From Marchantia polymorpha subsp. ruderalis (taxonomy: Eukaryota > Streptophyta > Marchantiopsida > Marchantiales > Marchantiaceae), in assembly GCA_037833965.1 (NCBI GenBank), contig AP031353.1, positions 19,284,501 to 19,348,500 of the forward strand: a stretch of DNA of 64,000 nt. The letters are read 5' to 3'. The notes beneath the pieces were generated by a model. It was not told the DNA's origin. It saw nothing but the letters and a program-made list of their open reading frames with translations, and ran no database searches. The translations under genes and the position numbers were made by a program. Of the stretch, positions 22,802 through 35,017 are shown piece after piece (position 1 is the stretch's first letter; each line of letters opens with the position of its first letter).

Positions 22802-23813
22802 TGTAATAACCCACTAAAGGCTAAAACTGCAATATAGTGGTAGAAAGGTCGAACCCACAGGGACAGAGGAACACACAGGGTACAAAGTGTCACGTTTAAC
22901 AGACTATTGATGAGTTTGAATTCTCAGGCGACTGTCACTCCCAGAAATACTGCAAGTGTCCACTCGGAGCGCACTCGGAGGTCGCACAGTGCAGCGTAAC
23001 ACACACACACACACACACCTGAAACTACAGAAATACAACCCAGAGATCCGTTAGGACCTCTACTTCAAGATTTCAGGGGGAAAGTCTCTCGCGAGCACAC
23101 TCGGCAAAGCTGCGGGCAGTGACTTCCAACTCCGGCTTTTACAACACTTCCACTAGCTTGCTGCTAGTGTAGGAAACCCGGTTTGGACTGCCTACTTCGG
23201 ATCGAAGTCACTCCTACGCGGTGAACAACACTCTCAACTCACAAAACGCGCAGAGAACACAGGTCCGCACTGAAGGACTCACTGTGAAACATTCCAGTAA
23301 CACAACAACAGTCTATTGAAGAGTTTGAATTCTCAGGCACTTGTCATTCCCAGAAATACTACAGGGGTTACCCTCAAGGCACCTGCTGCAGCGTAACCTG
23401 AATTTACAACCAAGGCTTACACGAAGTAGCAAAACTTCACTTTGGCATTAAGGGGAAAAATCCCAAAGGAGTACAATCAGAAAGAAACACTCGAAGGTGT
23501 AGGGGCGAAACTGTTCAAGTATCTAACTAGTCACTGGCTCTGAGCATCGGCAGTCACCCGCAGGTGCAGATCCGAACTACTCAAGTCTCTAACCAATGTA
23601 CTAGCTCTGAACATTCGGCCGAAGGCCTTCAGCTACAAAATGCGGAACGCTAAGTTGTAACTCCTCATGCGTGGTGACAGAACTCAAGGACACAAACACG
23701 CAAAGGAAATGGGTTCCTGATCTATACTTCTGAGTTTGGGAAAGAACCCCAGGCAAAACGCCTGGAACTATTTTATACCTTCTAAGTCCTACCTAGCACT
23801 ACACTGCACTACG

Positions 23814-26800
23814 CTACACGCCTGCACGAAACCACGCTACACTACACTCCGCGGAACCTGTGCTACGTCTCCTGCGCGGCGGACTGCCGCGCACTAACTT
23901 CCTACCCTGCCAATCTTCCGCTCGACTGCGCAGTCCCAAACGCTGCAATGCCGCAGACACCTCCACTTCGAGGGCGGACATAGTATCCTGCGCCTTGGAC
24001 AGAAAAGCATCGAGCTTCTTTGCTACCTTCCGCCGACTCCTACTGTCGCCTGACAACAACCCGGCTGCGCGAAGTTCAAACTCACGCAGTGTGAGTTTCT
24101 CCTGCGCCTTCACTTCCCAGTGGGCGTAACCCTTGAGACAGTGGGCGACACGCCTCGCCGTCTCCACCTTCCTGCGATCTGCCTCCTTCCTGCGATCCTC
24201 TTCAATTATCACTAATTGCGATTCGGCCTAAGCACGTTGCGATCTCAATTCGCCACACTCTGACTGTAACCTGCGGATTAACTCCTCATCCGCCTGCCGT
24301 GCGAGCTGACATTGTTCCAACAACCGCGTCTGTCGCACGAGCTCCTCTGACAAAATCCGATTCTGGGCCTGCTCAGAAATTAGTGCTTCCTTGACCTTCA
24401 CCTGCTCCTTGGTGAGCTCGTCCAGTTTCTCATCCCTCACCTTCTCGGAGTACTTGTAGAATTTCTGATTAAGTTTATACTGACCCCACAAGCATGCATG
24501 CTTCTCCTTCAATTCCCTCAACTCCTGGTCCACTCTAGCTAATAGCTTGCTGGTGTGGACTTTAGTGCGAGTCCGCCTGCGCACTAACTCGATGTAAGAT
24601 CCCGGCTGAAGTGGGTCGGCGTATTTATCGACCTTGCGATCCAAGTACCTCAGCAACGGAATCACCTGCTCAGAGAGCGCCGCCGCCGGCGCTCCAACAA
24701 TTTCCTCCTCCTCCTCCTCGGTGTCCTCTGCTCCTGACATTTCTTCGGTGGAGCCTCCGTCGTCATCATCCGAGTGGAGAATTTCAGTCGCCATTGATTG
24801 CGTCGGCGACTGACCCGAGTGGGGCTGCACGTCGTCGACGTGTGCTGCCTGCGAAGGCACGGCTGCAGCCTCGCTGCTCTTCGCCAAAATGTCTAAGGCG
24901 GTAGGCGAATGTGCCCGTGCGGCATCCCCGCCGCTCGCTTGTTGGTCGTCTACCGTGTCTTCTCTGCCGCCGACGCCCGCCGCCGAAGGCGATCGAGCGG
25001 AGGGTGGCTGCGCGGGGTTTGATTGCGCATCGCGCATCGAAATTTCATCCCGCGGACAGTCACTCCTCTCCTCCGTCTGTTGCTGCTCCCTTGATCGGTC
25101 CGTGGGGGCTGTGCTTGGCCTGTGCGCAGGCGCAAATGCCGGCGCCTTGTCCGCCGCAAGCGTAGCGCCGCGGACATCCATCGCCAAAGGCGACATGGCC
25201 GGGGGCCGCTCGCCCGATGTCCCTTGGCCTATAGGCCCTACTGCCGAAGGCGCATCTATCGGCGGACTACCCGCCGATGGTGCGGCCTCCGCACGCTCCC
25301 TGCTCGTATCTCCTCGGCTCGAAGGCCCTGGCGCCGAAGGCGCAAATTGCGGCGCGTGGTGCGCCGGAGGGTCTGGCCCCGAGGACCGGTGTCTCGTAGG
25401 CGGCTCTTCCGCCGGCTCCTTCCCCTTCCTACGTTGGAACGGGGGTGATTCCTGCCTGTGCACAGGCGGCACGTGTGGAGGTGTCCTGTGCACAGGCGAG
25501 CGCCTGTGCACAGGCGGACTGCTACTTCCCACGCGTAAGCGTAGATCTACGTCCACTTGTGATCGCCTGTCCGCGGAGGTTCGTCCGTCCGCGGAGTCTC
25601 GTCTGTGCGCAAACGGAACATCTGTCCGCAACGCACGTGGTAACTCCGGAGGCCCTTGGCCCGTAGGCGGCCTCTCTCCCGTCGAGGCTGCAGCGTGGTC
25701 CGTTGCTCCTGCGGTCGTCCGCGCTTCCTCATGCTTCTCTGGCGACGCACTTCCTTTCTCCGTCGCAATCGTCGCCGTGTCCGCACTGTTGGCTGGTAAC
25801 ACCAGTCTGCGTGCCTTCTGCTTCGGCCGGCTGTATGACTCGTACAACGGCCGCGGTCGAATGGGAGCAGAGGGTTCTTGATGCTGCTCCTTTTCGGACT
25901 CTTCTCTCCATCGCCGCTTCCGCGGCACTCGTGCTGCAGGAGTGTTTCTCCCTTCGTCCCTCCACCTTGATGGGGTAGAAGTCGGTGACTCCTCTGCATC
26001 AGTGTCGACCTCATTCTCCCGTACATACTTCCCGGGGTGGTCGACGGACAACGGCGGAAAATGCTCAAGCTCCGCCGCTGTCAAACAATTCCGCTGTCGA
26101 TAAAAATTGATGAGGAAAGGAGAGAGATGGTTTAGAGTTCCCCCCTTCTCCTCAAAAGCGTGCTGTCGCATCACCCTGTGCAGGATGCTCGCCCAGTGAA
26201 TTGGAGTTCCCTCGATGACGCACTCCACAAAAGAGACCTGCCACAATGTGATGTAGCACGCGCGGTGTGGCTGCAGTAATTGCATCAGCGCCGCGGACAA
26301 AGTCCGTTGAAATCGATCCTTGTAATCACGGGTCCTGTACCCATTCTTGGTAGACCTCCCGGTCTTGAACAGCTCCACAAATTGCGCCTCTTCCTGCTTG
26401 GTCACCTTGATGCTCTCACTGTCGAAAAGGAGATGCCCTGGCATGCCGGCACATCTTCCCAATGCCTGCGCCCAATCTTGGACTGTCCACCGATCAACAT
26501 GCGGACGCAATCCGCGCGAGGGTGGACCCTTTGGCTCTAGCCACTCGCGCACCATATTCGCACAGATGTAGTTCCATCCCCATAGCAAGAAATCGAGCTT
26601 TCTTGCTATTAAGCGCTCCTCGAAAGCGCGCAGCCCGTTCTGTGGTAGGCGAAGTGGCACCATCCGCAATCTGCCCGGTCTCGTCATTGCGTTCCTGGAG
26701 TTCGCTCGCCCGCTCATTCTACTTCCGCACCGCCCGAGCTCCTTTCTCTCTCGGCAAACTCTAATCGCCCTCAATTCCAAATCCCGCGCACTCACTTCTC

Positions 26801-26939
26801 CTTCAATCACCAAGAAATCCCCTGTGCGGCGACGTCGAGAATGTTTAGCAGCCAGCAGATGGATGCGCGCAGCGCGCACAAGAGATTGGAATCGCGAATT
26901 CAAGAATGGGACGCTCTCCGCCGCCCGGTCGAAGGTCAT
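23814..26939 (-). pseudogene. U3-encoded LTR protein of LTR D, one nonsense codon
   Basis: Full-length alignment with the intact family II proteins from the ATG at 26939. One TAG at 24230-24228, in the coiled-coil part (after LRSQR and one Ala), stands where other copies have GAA or GAG, a transversion rather than a C to T change. Downstream the same frame runs to 23814 and keeps the KGYAHWEV motif and basic tail. The HRSPVHR repeat is one unit shorter than in LTRs C and E. A product truncated near residue 903 would keep the N-terminal domain and half the coiled coil. Confidence 0.88.
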
Positions 26940-28837
26940 GGTCGGCTCTTGCTCGTGGAGGACGTCTCACTTGATGGCCGCGCCGGCTCTACGCTGGAAC
27001 GGTCTCCGCTCTCACGCGCGGCTTCACGCTCCGCCGTCGCCGATTAAACTCTCACGCTCGAATTGGCGGATTTGAACTCCGCGAGCGTATTACCCCGCGG
27101 ACATGGGAGCGTAGCGCCGAAGGCGAGTTTTCCGCCTTGCGCGGTACACTTGTTCGTACCGCCCCTCGGCCAATCCCCTTCTGCCTTGACGCGTGTGTCC
27201 GCATGTCGGACAAAAGTTCAACTCCTGCCTGTGCGCCGGCAGACTCCTCGGCGGATTCTCCGCCGGCGCGGAACTTCATCCTCCTGTGCACAGGCGCTCG
27301 CCTGTGCGCAGGCGAATTCCGTGCGCGGCGTCGCGCTGGCGCGGAAGGCGTTGACCGTGGTCAGCCGTCTCCGTCCAATCTGTCCGTTCCTTGTCTCTTC
27401 GTCGGCGCTTCCGCCGCCGCAACTCCGTCCGTCCAAGAGCGCATCCACCCGTCCCGTCCGCATGGTCCGTACAGATTTGATTACTCTGGCGGCTCCTTGC
27501 TCGTCCGCGGCGCCGCGCTGGCGCGGAAGGCGCCGTACACTTTCTACCTCACAAGGCGCATTTCTAGGGCCCAAGGCGGATTTTCCGCCGTGTGGTACCC
27601 CACTTTTGGCAAATTTTGAGGAAATTAAAACATTTTTGAAAAACTGTACCCTGGCAGCATTGTAAATAGCCTTCGGTACATCAAAACAGAGTGAAACCGG
27701 AAGATCGCGGGGATTCTCGAGGGATCTTGTAGAATCTGGGATTTGGGGTGCAGCAGTAAGGACAGGCACCACCCTCCCTGCGAGCTCCGCAGTTAGGATC
27801 TCTACGGCGCAAGGCGCAAAACCCGCCTTCGGAGGTTGCGTCCGCGGCTGTAGGGAAACCCCCGTAATTAGGTCAACCCTCGGGCGCCTTGACCAAGTCA
27901 GGATCCCGTTGGAAAGAGCTCGACGCGCTGATTCCAACGAGCCCAAGAACGCTTGGAACGGACGAGGACTTAGGGAGTTATCGCTACTGGAAGAAACGGA
28001 GGCGGTCGCCCCCGGCGGAAGGATTTCGCCACCGGCGCGAATTCCGCCTGCGCGGAAGGGGGATTCAAGTTTTGTCCTATGCGCGGACGAAGGCGTTCGC
28101 CTGTGCGCAGGCGAAGTAGGGTTAGGGAAGGCGCGAAGTCCGCCTACGCACAGGCGTTCGCCTGTGCACAGGCACTTCGGCGTCGGCGGAAAATCCGCCT
28201 TGGGCCCTAGAAATGCGCCTTGTGAGGTAGAAAGTGTACGGCGCCTTCCGCGCCAGCGCAGCGCAGCGTACGTAGGAAGAGCCGCCAGAGTAATCCAATA
28301 GGTACGGACCGTGCGGACGGCACGGGTGGATGCGCTCTTGGACGGACGGAGTTGCGGCGGCGGAAGCGCCGACGGAGAGACAAGGAACGGACAGACTGGA
28401 CGGAGACGGCTGACCACGGTCAACGCCTTCCGCGCCAGCGCAGCGCCGCGGACGGAATTCGCCTGCGCACAGGAGAACGCTTGTGCACAGGAGAATGTTC
28501 AAGTTCCGCACCGGCGGAGGATCCGCCGAGGCCCCTGCCTGCGCACAGGCAGGAGTTGAATTTTTGTCCGACATGCAGACACACGCGTCAAGGCAGAAGG
28601 AGATTGGCCGAGGGGCGGTACGAACAAGTGTACCGCGCAAGGCGGAAGACTCGCCTTCGGCGTTACGCCCCCATGTCCGGAGGGTGACACGCTCGCGGAG
28701 TTCAAATCCGCCAATTCGAGCGTGAGAGTTTAATCGACGACGGCGGAGCGTGAAGCCGCGCGTGAGAGCGAAGACCGTTCCAGCGTACAGCCGGCGCGGC
28801 CATCAAGTGAGACGTTCTTCACGACCAAGAGACGACC

Positions 28838-31800
28838 ATGACCTTCGACCGGGCGACGGAGAGCGTCCCATTCTTGAATTCGCGATTCCAATCTCTTGTG
28901 CGCGCTGCGCGCATCCATCTGCTGGCTGCGAACCATTCTCGTCGTCGTCGCACAGGAGATTTCTTGTTGATTGAGGGAGAAGTGAGTGCGCGTGATTTGG
29001 AATTGAGAGCGATTAGAGTTTGCCGAGAGAGAAAGAAACGCGGACAGTGTGGAAGTAGAATGAGCGGGCGAGCGAACCCCAGGAACGCAATGACGAGACC
29101 GAGCAGATTGCGGATGGTGCCACTTCGCCTGCCGCAGAACGGGCTGCGCGCTTTCGAAGAGCGCTTAATAGCAAGAAAGCTCGATTTCTTGCTATGGGGA
29201 TGGAATTACATCTGCGCGAATATGGTGCGCGAGTGGCTAGAGCCACAGGGACCACCCTCGCGCGGATTGCGTCCGCATGTCGACCGGTGGACAGTCCAAG
29301 ATTGGGCGCAGGCGTTGGGAAGATGTGCTGGCATGCCAGGGCATCTCCTTTGCGACAGCGAGAGCATCAAGGTGACCAAGCAAGAAGAGGCGCAATTTGT
29401 GGAGCTGTTCAAGACCGGGAGGTCAACCAAGAATGGGTACAGGACCCGTGATTACAAGGATCGATTTCGCCGGACTTTGTCCGCGGCGCTGATGCAATTA
29501 CTGCAGCCGCACCGCGCCTGCTACATCACATTGTGGCAGGTCTCTTTTGTGGAGTGCGTCATCGAGGGAACTCCAATTCACTGGGCGAGCATCCTGCACA
29601 GAGTGATGCGACAGCACGCGTTTGAGGAGAAGGGGGGAACGCTAAACCATCTTTCTCCTTTCCTCATCAATTTTTATCGACAGCGGAATTGTTTGACAGC
29701 GGCGGAGCTTGAACATTTCCCGCCATTGTCCATCGACCATCCCGGGAAGTATGTGCGGGAGAACGAGGTCGACACTGATGCGGAGGAGTCACCGACTTCT
29801 ACCCCATCAAGACGGAGGGATGAAGGGAGACACACCCCTGCGGCGCGAGTGCCGCGGAAGCGGCGATGGAGGGAAGAGGCCGAAGAGGAGCAGCATCAAG
29901 AACTCTCTGCTCCCATTCGACCGCGGCCGCTGTGCGAGCCATACAGCCGGCCGAAGCAGAAGGCACGCAGACTGGTGTTGCCAGCTGACAGTGCAGACAC
30001 GGCGACGATTGCGACGGAGATAGGAAGTGCGTCGCCAGAGAGACGAGAGGAAGCGCGGACGACCGCAGGAGCAGCGGGCCACGCTGCAACCTCGTCGGGA
30101 GAGAGGCCGCCTACGGGCCAAGGGCCTCCGGAGTTACCACGTGCGATGCGGACAGATGTTCCGTTTGCGCACAGGCGAACCTCCGCGGACGGACGAGCCT
30201 CCGCGGACCGGCGAACACAAGTGGACGTGGATCTACGCTTACGCGTGGGAAGGAGCAGTCCGCCTGTGCACAGGCGCTCGCCTGTGCACAGGTCGCCTGT
30301 GCACAGGACACCTCCACACGTGCCGCCTGTGCACAGGCAAGAATCACCCCCGTTCCAACGTAGGAAGGGGAAGGAGCCGGCGGAAGAACCGCCTACGAGA
30401 CATCGGCCCTCGGGGCCAGACCCACCGGCGCACCACGCGCCGCAATTCGCGCCTTCGGCGTCAGGGCCTTCGAGCCGAGGAGATACGAGCAGAGAGCGTG
30501 CGGAGGCCGCACCATCGGCGGGAAGTCCGCCGATAGATGCGCCTTCGGCGGTAGGGCCTATAGGCCAAGGAGCATCGGGCGTGCGGTCCCCGGCCATGTC
30601 GCCTTCGGCGATAGATGTCCGCGGCGCTACGCCTGCGGCGGACAAGGCGCCGGCACATGCGCCTGCGCACGGGCCGGGCGCAGCCCCCACGGACCGATCG
30701 AGGGAGCAGCAGACGGAGGAGCGGAGTGACTGTCCGCGGGATGAAATCTCGATACGCGATGCGCAATCCAACCCCGCGCAGCCACCCTCCGCTCAATCGC
30801 CTTCGGCGACGGACGACAGAGACAGAGAGAATGCGGTAGGCAATCAACCAGCGAGCGACGGGGATGCCGCTCGGATACATTCGCCTTCCGCCTTAGACAT
30901 TTTGGCGACGAGCAGCGAGGCTGCAGCCGTGCCTTCGCAGGCAGCACACGTCGAGGACGTGCAGCCCCACTCGGGGCAGTCGCCGACGCAATCAATGGCG
31001 ACTGAAATTCTCCACTCGGATGATGAGGACGGAGGCTCCACGGAAGAAATGTCAGGAGCAGAAGACACCGAGGAGGAGGAGGAGGAAATTGTTGGAGCGC
31101 CGGCGGCGGCGCTCTCTGAGCAGGTGATTCCGTTGCTGCGGTACTTGGATCGCAAGGTCGATAAATACGCCGACCCACTCCAGCCGGGATCTTACATCGA
31201 GTTAGTGCGCAGGCGGACTCGCACTAAAGTCCACACCAGCAAGCTATTAGCTAGAGTGGACCAGGAGTTGAGGGACTTGAAGGAGAAGCATGAGTGCTTG
31301 TGGGGACAGTACAAGCTTAATCAGAAATTCTACAAGCACTCCGAGAAGATGAAGGATGAGAAACTGGGCGAGCTCACCAAGGAGCAGGTGAAGGTCAAGG
31401 AAGCACTCAACTCTGAGCAGGCCGAGAATCGGATTTTGTCAGAGGAGCTCGTGCGACAGACGCGGTTGTTGGAACAATGTCAGCTCGCACGGCAGGCGGA
31501 CGAAGAATTAATCCGCAGTCTGCAGTCAGAGTGTGGCGAATTGAGGGCGCAACGTGCTGAAGCCGAATCGCAATTAGTGACCATTGAAGAGGATCGCAGG
31601 AAGGAGGCGGATCGCACGAAGGTGGAGACGGCGAGGCGAGTCGCCCACTGTCTCAAGGGCTACGCCCACTGGGAAGTGAAGGCGCAGGAGAAACTCACAC
31701 TGCGTGAGTTTGAATTGCGCGCAGCCGGGTTGTTGTCAGGCGACAGTAGGAGTCGGCGGAAGGTAGCGAAGAAGCTCGAGGCCTTTCTGTCGAAGGCACA

Positions 31801-31975
31801 GGATACCATGTCCGCCCTCGAGGGGGAGGTGTCCGCGGCGTTGCAGCGGTTGGGACTGCGTAGTCGAGCGGAAGAGTGGCAGGGTAGGGAGCTAGTGCGC
31901 GGCAGTCGGCCGCGCAGGAGACGTAGTACAGGTTCCGCGGAGTGTAGTGTAGCGTGGTTCCGTGCAGGCGTGTAG
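28838..31975 (+). CDS. Intact U3-encoded LTR protein, family II (1045 aa)
   Basis: A protein gene lying wholly inside the U3 of LTR E. ATG at 28838 (MTFDRATESV); a second possible start is the Met before TRPSRLRM, which aligns with the family I start. Conserved N-terminal domain at about residues 85-315 (GLRAFEERLIARKLDFLLWG, TRDYKDRFRRTLSAAL, GTPIHWASILHRVMRQHA, GGTLNHLSPFLINFYR). Basic RVPRKRRWREE stretch near 345, a possible nuclear signal. Pro/Ser/Arg/Ala-rich disordered middle at about 350-725, with HRRSPVHRSPVHRTP repeats from CCTGTGCACAGG palindromes. Acidic patch near 735-755. Coiled coil at about 765-1000 with the HCLKGYAHWEV motif; Arg-rich tail. Function unknown. The shape suggests a nucleic-acid- or chromatin-associated oligomer, which is inference only. 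A first search should compare it with the extra proteins of plant Tat-type elements. Confidence 0.88.
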   Translation: MTFDRATESVPFLNSRFQSLVRAARIHLLAANHSRRRRTGDFLLIEGEVSARDLELRAIRVCRERKKRGQCGSRMSGRANPRNAMTRPSRLRMVPLRLPQNGLRAFEERLIARKLDFLLWGWNYICANMVREWLEPQGPPSRGLRPHVDRWTVQDWAQALGRCAGMPGHLLCDSESIKVTKQEEAQFVELFKTGRSTKNGYRTRDYKDRFRRTLSAALMQLLQPHRACYITLWQVSFVECVIEGTPIHWASILHRVMRQHAFEEKGGTLNHLSPFLINFYRQRNCLTAAELEHFPPLSIDHPGKYVRENEVDTDAEESPTSTPSRRRDEGRHTPAARVPRKRRWREEAEEEQHQELSAPIRPRPLCEPYSRPKQKARRLVLPADSADTATIATEIGSASPERREEARTTAGAAGHAATSSGERPPTGQGPPELPRAMRTDVPFAHRRTSADGRASADRRTQVDVDLRLRVGRSSPPVHRRSPVHRSPVHRTPPHVPPVHRQESPPFQRRKGKEPAEEPPTRHRPSGPDPPAHHAPQFAPSASGPSSRGDTSRERAEAAPSAGSPPIDAPSAVGPIGQGASGVRSPAMSPSAIDVRGATPAADKAPAHAPAHGPGAAPTDRSREQQTEERSDCPRDEISIRDAQSNPAQPPSAQSPSATDDRDRENAVGNQPASDGDAARIHSPSALDILATSSEAAAVPSQAAHVEDVQPHSGQSPTQSMATEILHSDDEDGGSTEEMSGAEDTEEEEEEIVGAPAAALSEQVIPLLRYLDRKVDKYADPLQPGSYIELVRRRTRTKVHTSKLLARVDQELRDLKEKHECLWGQYKLNQKFYKHSEKMKDEKLGELTKEQVKVKEALNSEQAENRILSEELVRQTRLLEQCQLARQADEELIRSLQSECGELRAQRAEAESQLVTIEEDRRKEADRTKVETARRVAHCLKGYAHWEVKAQEKLTLREFELRAAGLLSGDSRSRRKVAKKLEAFLSKAQDTMSALEGEVSAALQRLGLRSRAEEWQGRELVRGSRPRRRRSTGSAECSVAWFRAGV

Positions 31976-32010
31976 CGTAGTGCAGTGTAGTGCTAGTAGG
32001 ACTTAGAAGG

Positions 32011-32018
32011 TATAAAAT
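32011..32018 (+). promoter_or_regulatory. TATA box of LTR E
   Basis: TATAAAAT, 35 bases after the stop of the U3 gene and followed by the CCAGGC-GTTTT-GCCTGG hairpin. Same position and spacing as in the other family II LTRs. Confidence 0.7.
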
Positions 32019-33589
32019 AGTTCCAGGCGTTTTGCCTGGGGTTCTTTCCCAAACTCAGAAGTATAGATCAGGAACCCATTTCCTTTGCGTGTTTGTGTCC
32101 TTGAGTTCTGTCACCACGCACGAGGAGTTACAACTTAGCGTTCCGCATTTTGTAGCTGAAGGCCTTCGGCCGAATGTTCAGAGCTAGTACATTGGTTAGA
32201 GACTTGAGTAGTTCGGATCTGCACCTGCGGGTGACTGCCGATGCTCAGAGCCAGTGACTAGTTAGATACTTGAACAGTTTCGCCCCTACACCTTCGAGTG
32301 TTTCTTTCTGATTGTACTCCTTGGGATTTTTCCCCTGAATGCCAAAGTGAAGTTTTGCTACTTCGTGTAAGCCTTGGTTGTAAATTCAGGTTACGCTGCA
32401 GCAGGTGCCTTGAGGGTAACCCCTGTAGTATTTCTGGGAATGACAAGTGCCTGAGAGTTCAAACTCTTCAATAGACTGTTGTTGTGTTACTGGAATGTTT
32501 CACAGTGAGTCCTTCAGTGCGAACCTGTGTTCTCTGCGCGTTTTGTGAGTTGAGAGTGTTGTTCACCGCGTCTGAGTGACTTCGATCCGAAGTAAGCAGT
32601 CCAAACCGGGTTTCCTACACTAGCAGCAAGCTAGTGGAAGCGTTGTAAAAGCCGGAGTTGGAAGTCACTGCCCGCAGCTTTGCCGAGTGTGCTCGTGAGA
32701 GACTTTTCCCCCCTGAAATCTTGAAGTAGAGGTCCTAACGGATCTCTGGGTTGTGTTTCTGTGGTTTCAGGTGTGTGTGTGTGTGTGTTACGCTGCACTG
32801 TGCGACCTCCGAGTGCGCTCCGAGTGGACACTTGCAGTATTTCTGGGAGTGACAGTTGCCTGAGAATTCAAACTCCTCAATAGTCTGTTAAAACGTGACA
32901 CTTTGTACCCTGTGTGTTCCTCTGTCCTTGTGGGTTCGACCTTTCTACCACTATATTGCAGTTTTAGCCTTTAGTGGGTTATTACACGCCGACGCCGAAG
33001 CGCCTGTGCACAGGCGAGCGCCTGTGCGTAGGCGGACTTCGCGCCTCCCCAAACCCTACTTCGCCTGTGCACAGGCGAACGCCTTCGTCCGCGCATAGGA
33101 CAAAACTTGATTCCCCCTTCCGCATAGGCGGAATTCCCGCCGGTGGCGAACTCCTTCCGCCGAAGGCGACCGTCTCCGTATCTTCCAATAGTGATAACTC
33201 CCTAAGTCCTCATCCGTTCCAAGCGTTCTTGTACTCGTTGGAATCAGTGCGTCGAGCTCTTTCCAACGAAACCCTAACTTGGTCAAGGCGCCCGAGGGTT
33301 GACCTAATTATGGAGGATTTCCCTACCGCCACGGACGCAACCTCCGAAGGCGGGTTTTGCGCCTTGCGTCGCAGGGATCCTAACTGCAGAGCTCGCAGGG
33401 AGGGTGGTGCCTGTCCTTACTGCTGCACCCCAAATCCTAGATTCTACAAGATCCCTCGAGAATCCCCGCGATCTTCCGGATTCACTCCGTTTTGATGTAC
33501 CGAAGGCTATTTATAATGCTGCCAGGGTACAGTTTTCCAAAAATGTTTTAATTTCCTCAAAATTGCCAAAAGTGGGGTACCACAGAGCA

Positions 33590-34148
33590 CCTGAGAAAGT
33601 TCCTAGAAATTTTCATCGACGACTTTTGTGTCTTCGGTAAGAGGTCGGAGCACCTTAACCATCTTCGGCAAACGTTCGACAGATGTAGGGAGAGCAGCTT
33701 GTCCTTACACCCTGAGAAATGTTTTTTCTTCATGACCACCGGAATCCTGCTAGGGCACCGAGTTTCGTCCGATGGCATTGCAGTGGATGTAGAGAAGGTG
33801 AAGATTATTCTCGAACTGCAGCCGCCAACGAATCTGCGTGAGTTGAGGGCCTTCCTTGGCCATGTAGGTTATTACAGAAGGTTCATAAATATGTACGCCA
33901 TCTTGGCAGCCGATCTGACGAAGCTGCTTAAGAAGGATGAACCCTATGTGTGGGGCAAAGAGCAACAGCTGGCCTTTGAAACGCTCAAAGCCAAACTGAC
34001 GACTGCTCCGGTTCTGAGAAGTCCGGATTGGAACAGACCTTTCCATGTCTATGTAGACACGTCGGCATTTGCCATCGGAGTGGTTCTCAGTCAGAAGGAC
34101 GACAACAAGAAAGACTACCCGATTTACTTCGCGAGTCGTCAGTTGTCA
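33590..34148 (+). CDS. pol: Pol part 2: RT active site to RNase H start
   Basis: Continues pol after LTR D. It begins by completing a His codon split by the insertion, then carries the RT catalytic box FIDDF, the thumb/connection region with GHRVSSDGI and FLGHVGYYRRFI, and the RNase H start with FHVYVDTSAFAIGVVL (catalytic Asp in YVDTS). It ends in ASRQLS at 34148, where LTR F inserted (duplication TGTCA). The frame is continuous with no internal stop. Confidence 0.93.
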
Positions 34149-34360
34149 TGTGGTAACCCACTTTTTGTTTTTTATCGGAACTAAAACATTTTTGAATAGT
34201 AAGTACCGCGGCAGTAGCTGTAAATAGTAATCGGTACGCGAAACCAGAGGATCGAGGACAGTCAAGGGGTTTTGGGCTTAGGCCACAGTGGGACGCTTGG
34301 GACGGAACGGGCGGTTCATGCTGCAGGATCCGCTTCGAGCACCTTTGGCGGTAGATCACT

Positions 34361-34480
34361 CATAACTTTCTCAATTCGTAACGCTTTGAGTTGCTTAGGG
34401 TCTCGTTGGAAAGAGCTCAACGCGCTGGTTCTAACGAGCCCAAGAACTTGTGAAACGGATGAGAGATCACTGAGTTATGA
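34361..34480 (+). repeat. Nested inverted-repeat cassette, first of three in LTR F
   Basis: A cassette of about 120 bp bounded by CATAACT and AGTTATGA. An inner pair TTGGAA...TTCTAA lies around the conserved AGAGCTC core. Further copies are at 34654-34774 and 35175-35294. Other LTRs have one copy each (family I 44131-44250, also 120 bp; family II near 37115-37229). The inner arms differ between copies but stay mostly pairable (TTGGAA/TTCCAA, TTAGAA/TTCTAA). Confidence 0.65.
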
Positions 34481-35017
34481 GTGTCGGAAGTTACTGATGG
34501 GGGGCCTTCGGCGGTAGAGCGACTTTGGCGGTACGCCTTCGGCGGAAGAACCGCCGGAAGATGCGCCTTGGGCGGTAGACGCCTTCGGTCAACGCCTTCG
34601 GGTCAACGCCTTTGGCGATGCGGGAGAGTGCATTCGGCGGAAAAGTGAATCCCTCATAACTTTCTCAATTCGCAACGCCTCGACTTGTTTAGGGTCTCGT
34701 TGGAAAGAGCTCGACGCGCTGATTCTAACGAGCCCAAGAACGCCACGAACGGAGGAGAATTCCGGGAGTTATGAAGGTCGCAAGATACTCAGCTTTCCGC
34801 CTACGCACAGGCGAAGAAAGTTTTGTCCTATGCGCGGACGAAGTAAGTTCGCCTGCGCACAGGCGTTCGCCTGTGCACAGGTCGCCTGTGCACAGGTCAC
34901 CTCCACACGTGCCGCCTGTGCACAGGCGCTTCGGCGTCGGCGGGAAATCCGCCTTGGGCCCTAGAAATGCACCTTGTGAGGTAGAAAGTGTACGGCGCCT
35001 TCTGCGCCAGCTCAGCG

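Larger units (their letters stand above)
27591..32986 (+). mobile_element. Solo LTR E, family II, with intact U3 gene
   Basis: A 5396-bp LTR in plus orientation, TGTGGTACCCCAC to GGGTTATTACA, inserted inside LTR D with the duplication CGCCG (27586-27590, 32987-32991). Layout: non-coding palindrome-rich U3 (27591-28837), intact gene 28838-31975, TATA box at 32011, hairpin, R-U5 with the internal sub-repeat and a GT repeat near 32769-32787. It is the most deeply nested insertion, so it should be younger than LTR D and than the complete element. Confidence 0.95.
22802..33584 (-). mobile_element. Solo LTR D, family II, containing LTR E
   Basis: A minus-orientation family II LTR inserted in the RT region of pol, duplication GAGCA (22797-22801, 33585-33589). 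It is split at 27590 by LTR E and continues 32992-33584. Without LTR E it is 5382 bp. It holds a minus TATA box (plus 23769-23777), a U3 gene with one stop (26939-23814) and the usual palindrome-rich U3. D and E are in opposite orientation, so about 4.8 kb of each forms a giant inverted repeat with a loop of about 0.6 kb. Confidence 0.94.

Noticed and set aside
27218-28423. 401-codon minus-strand frame
   Set aside because: It crosses the LTR D / LTR E insertion junction at 27590 and lies in non-coding U3 of both, so it is an accidental frame in GC-rich palindromic DNA.
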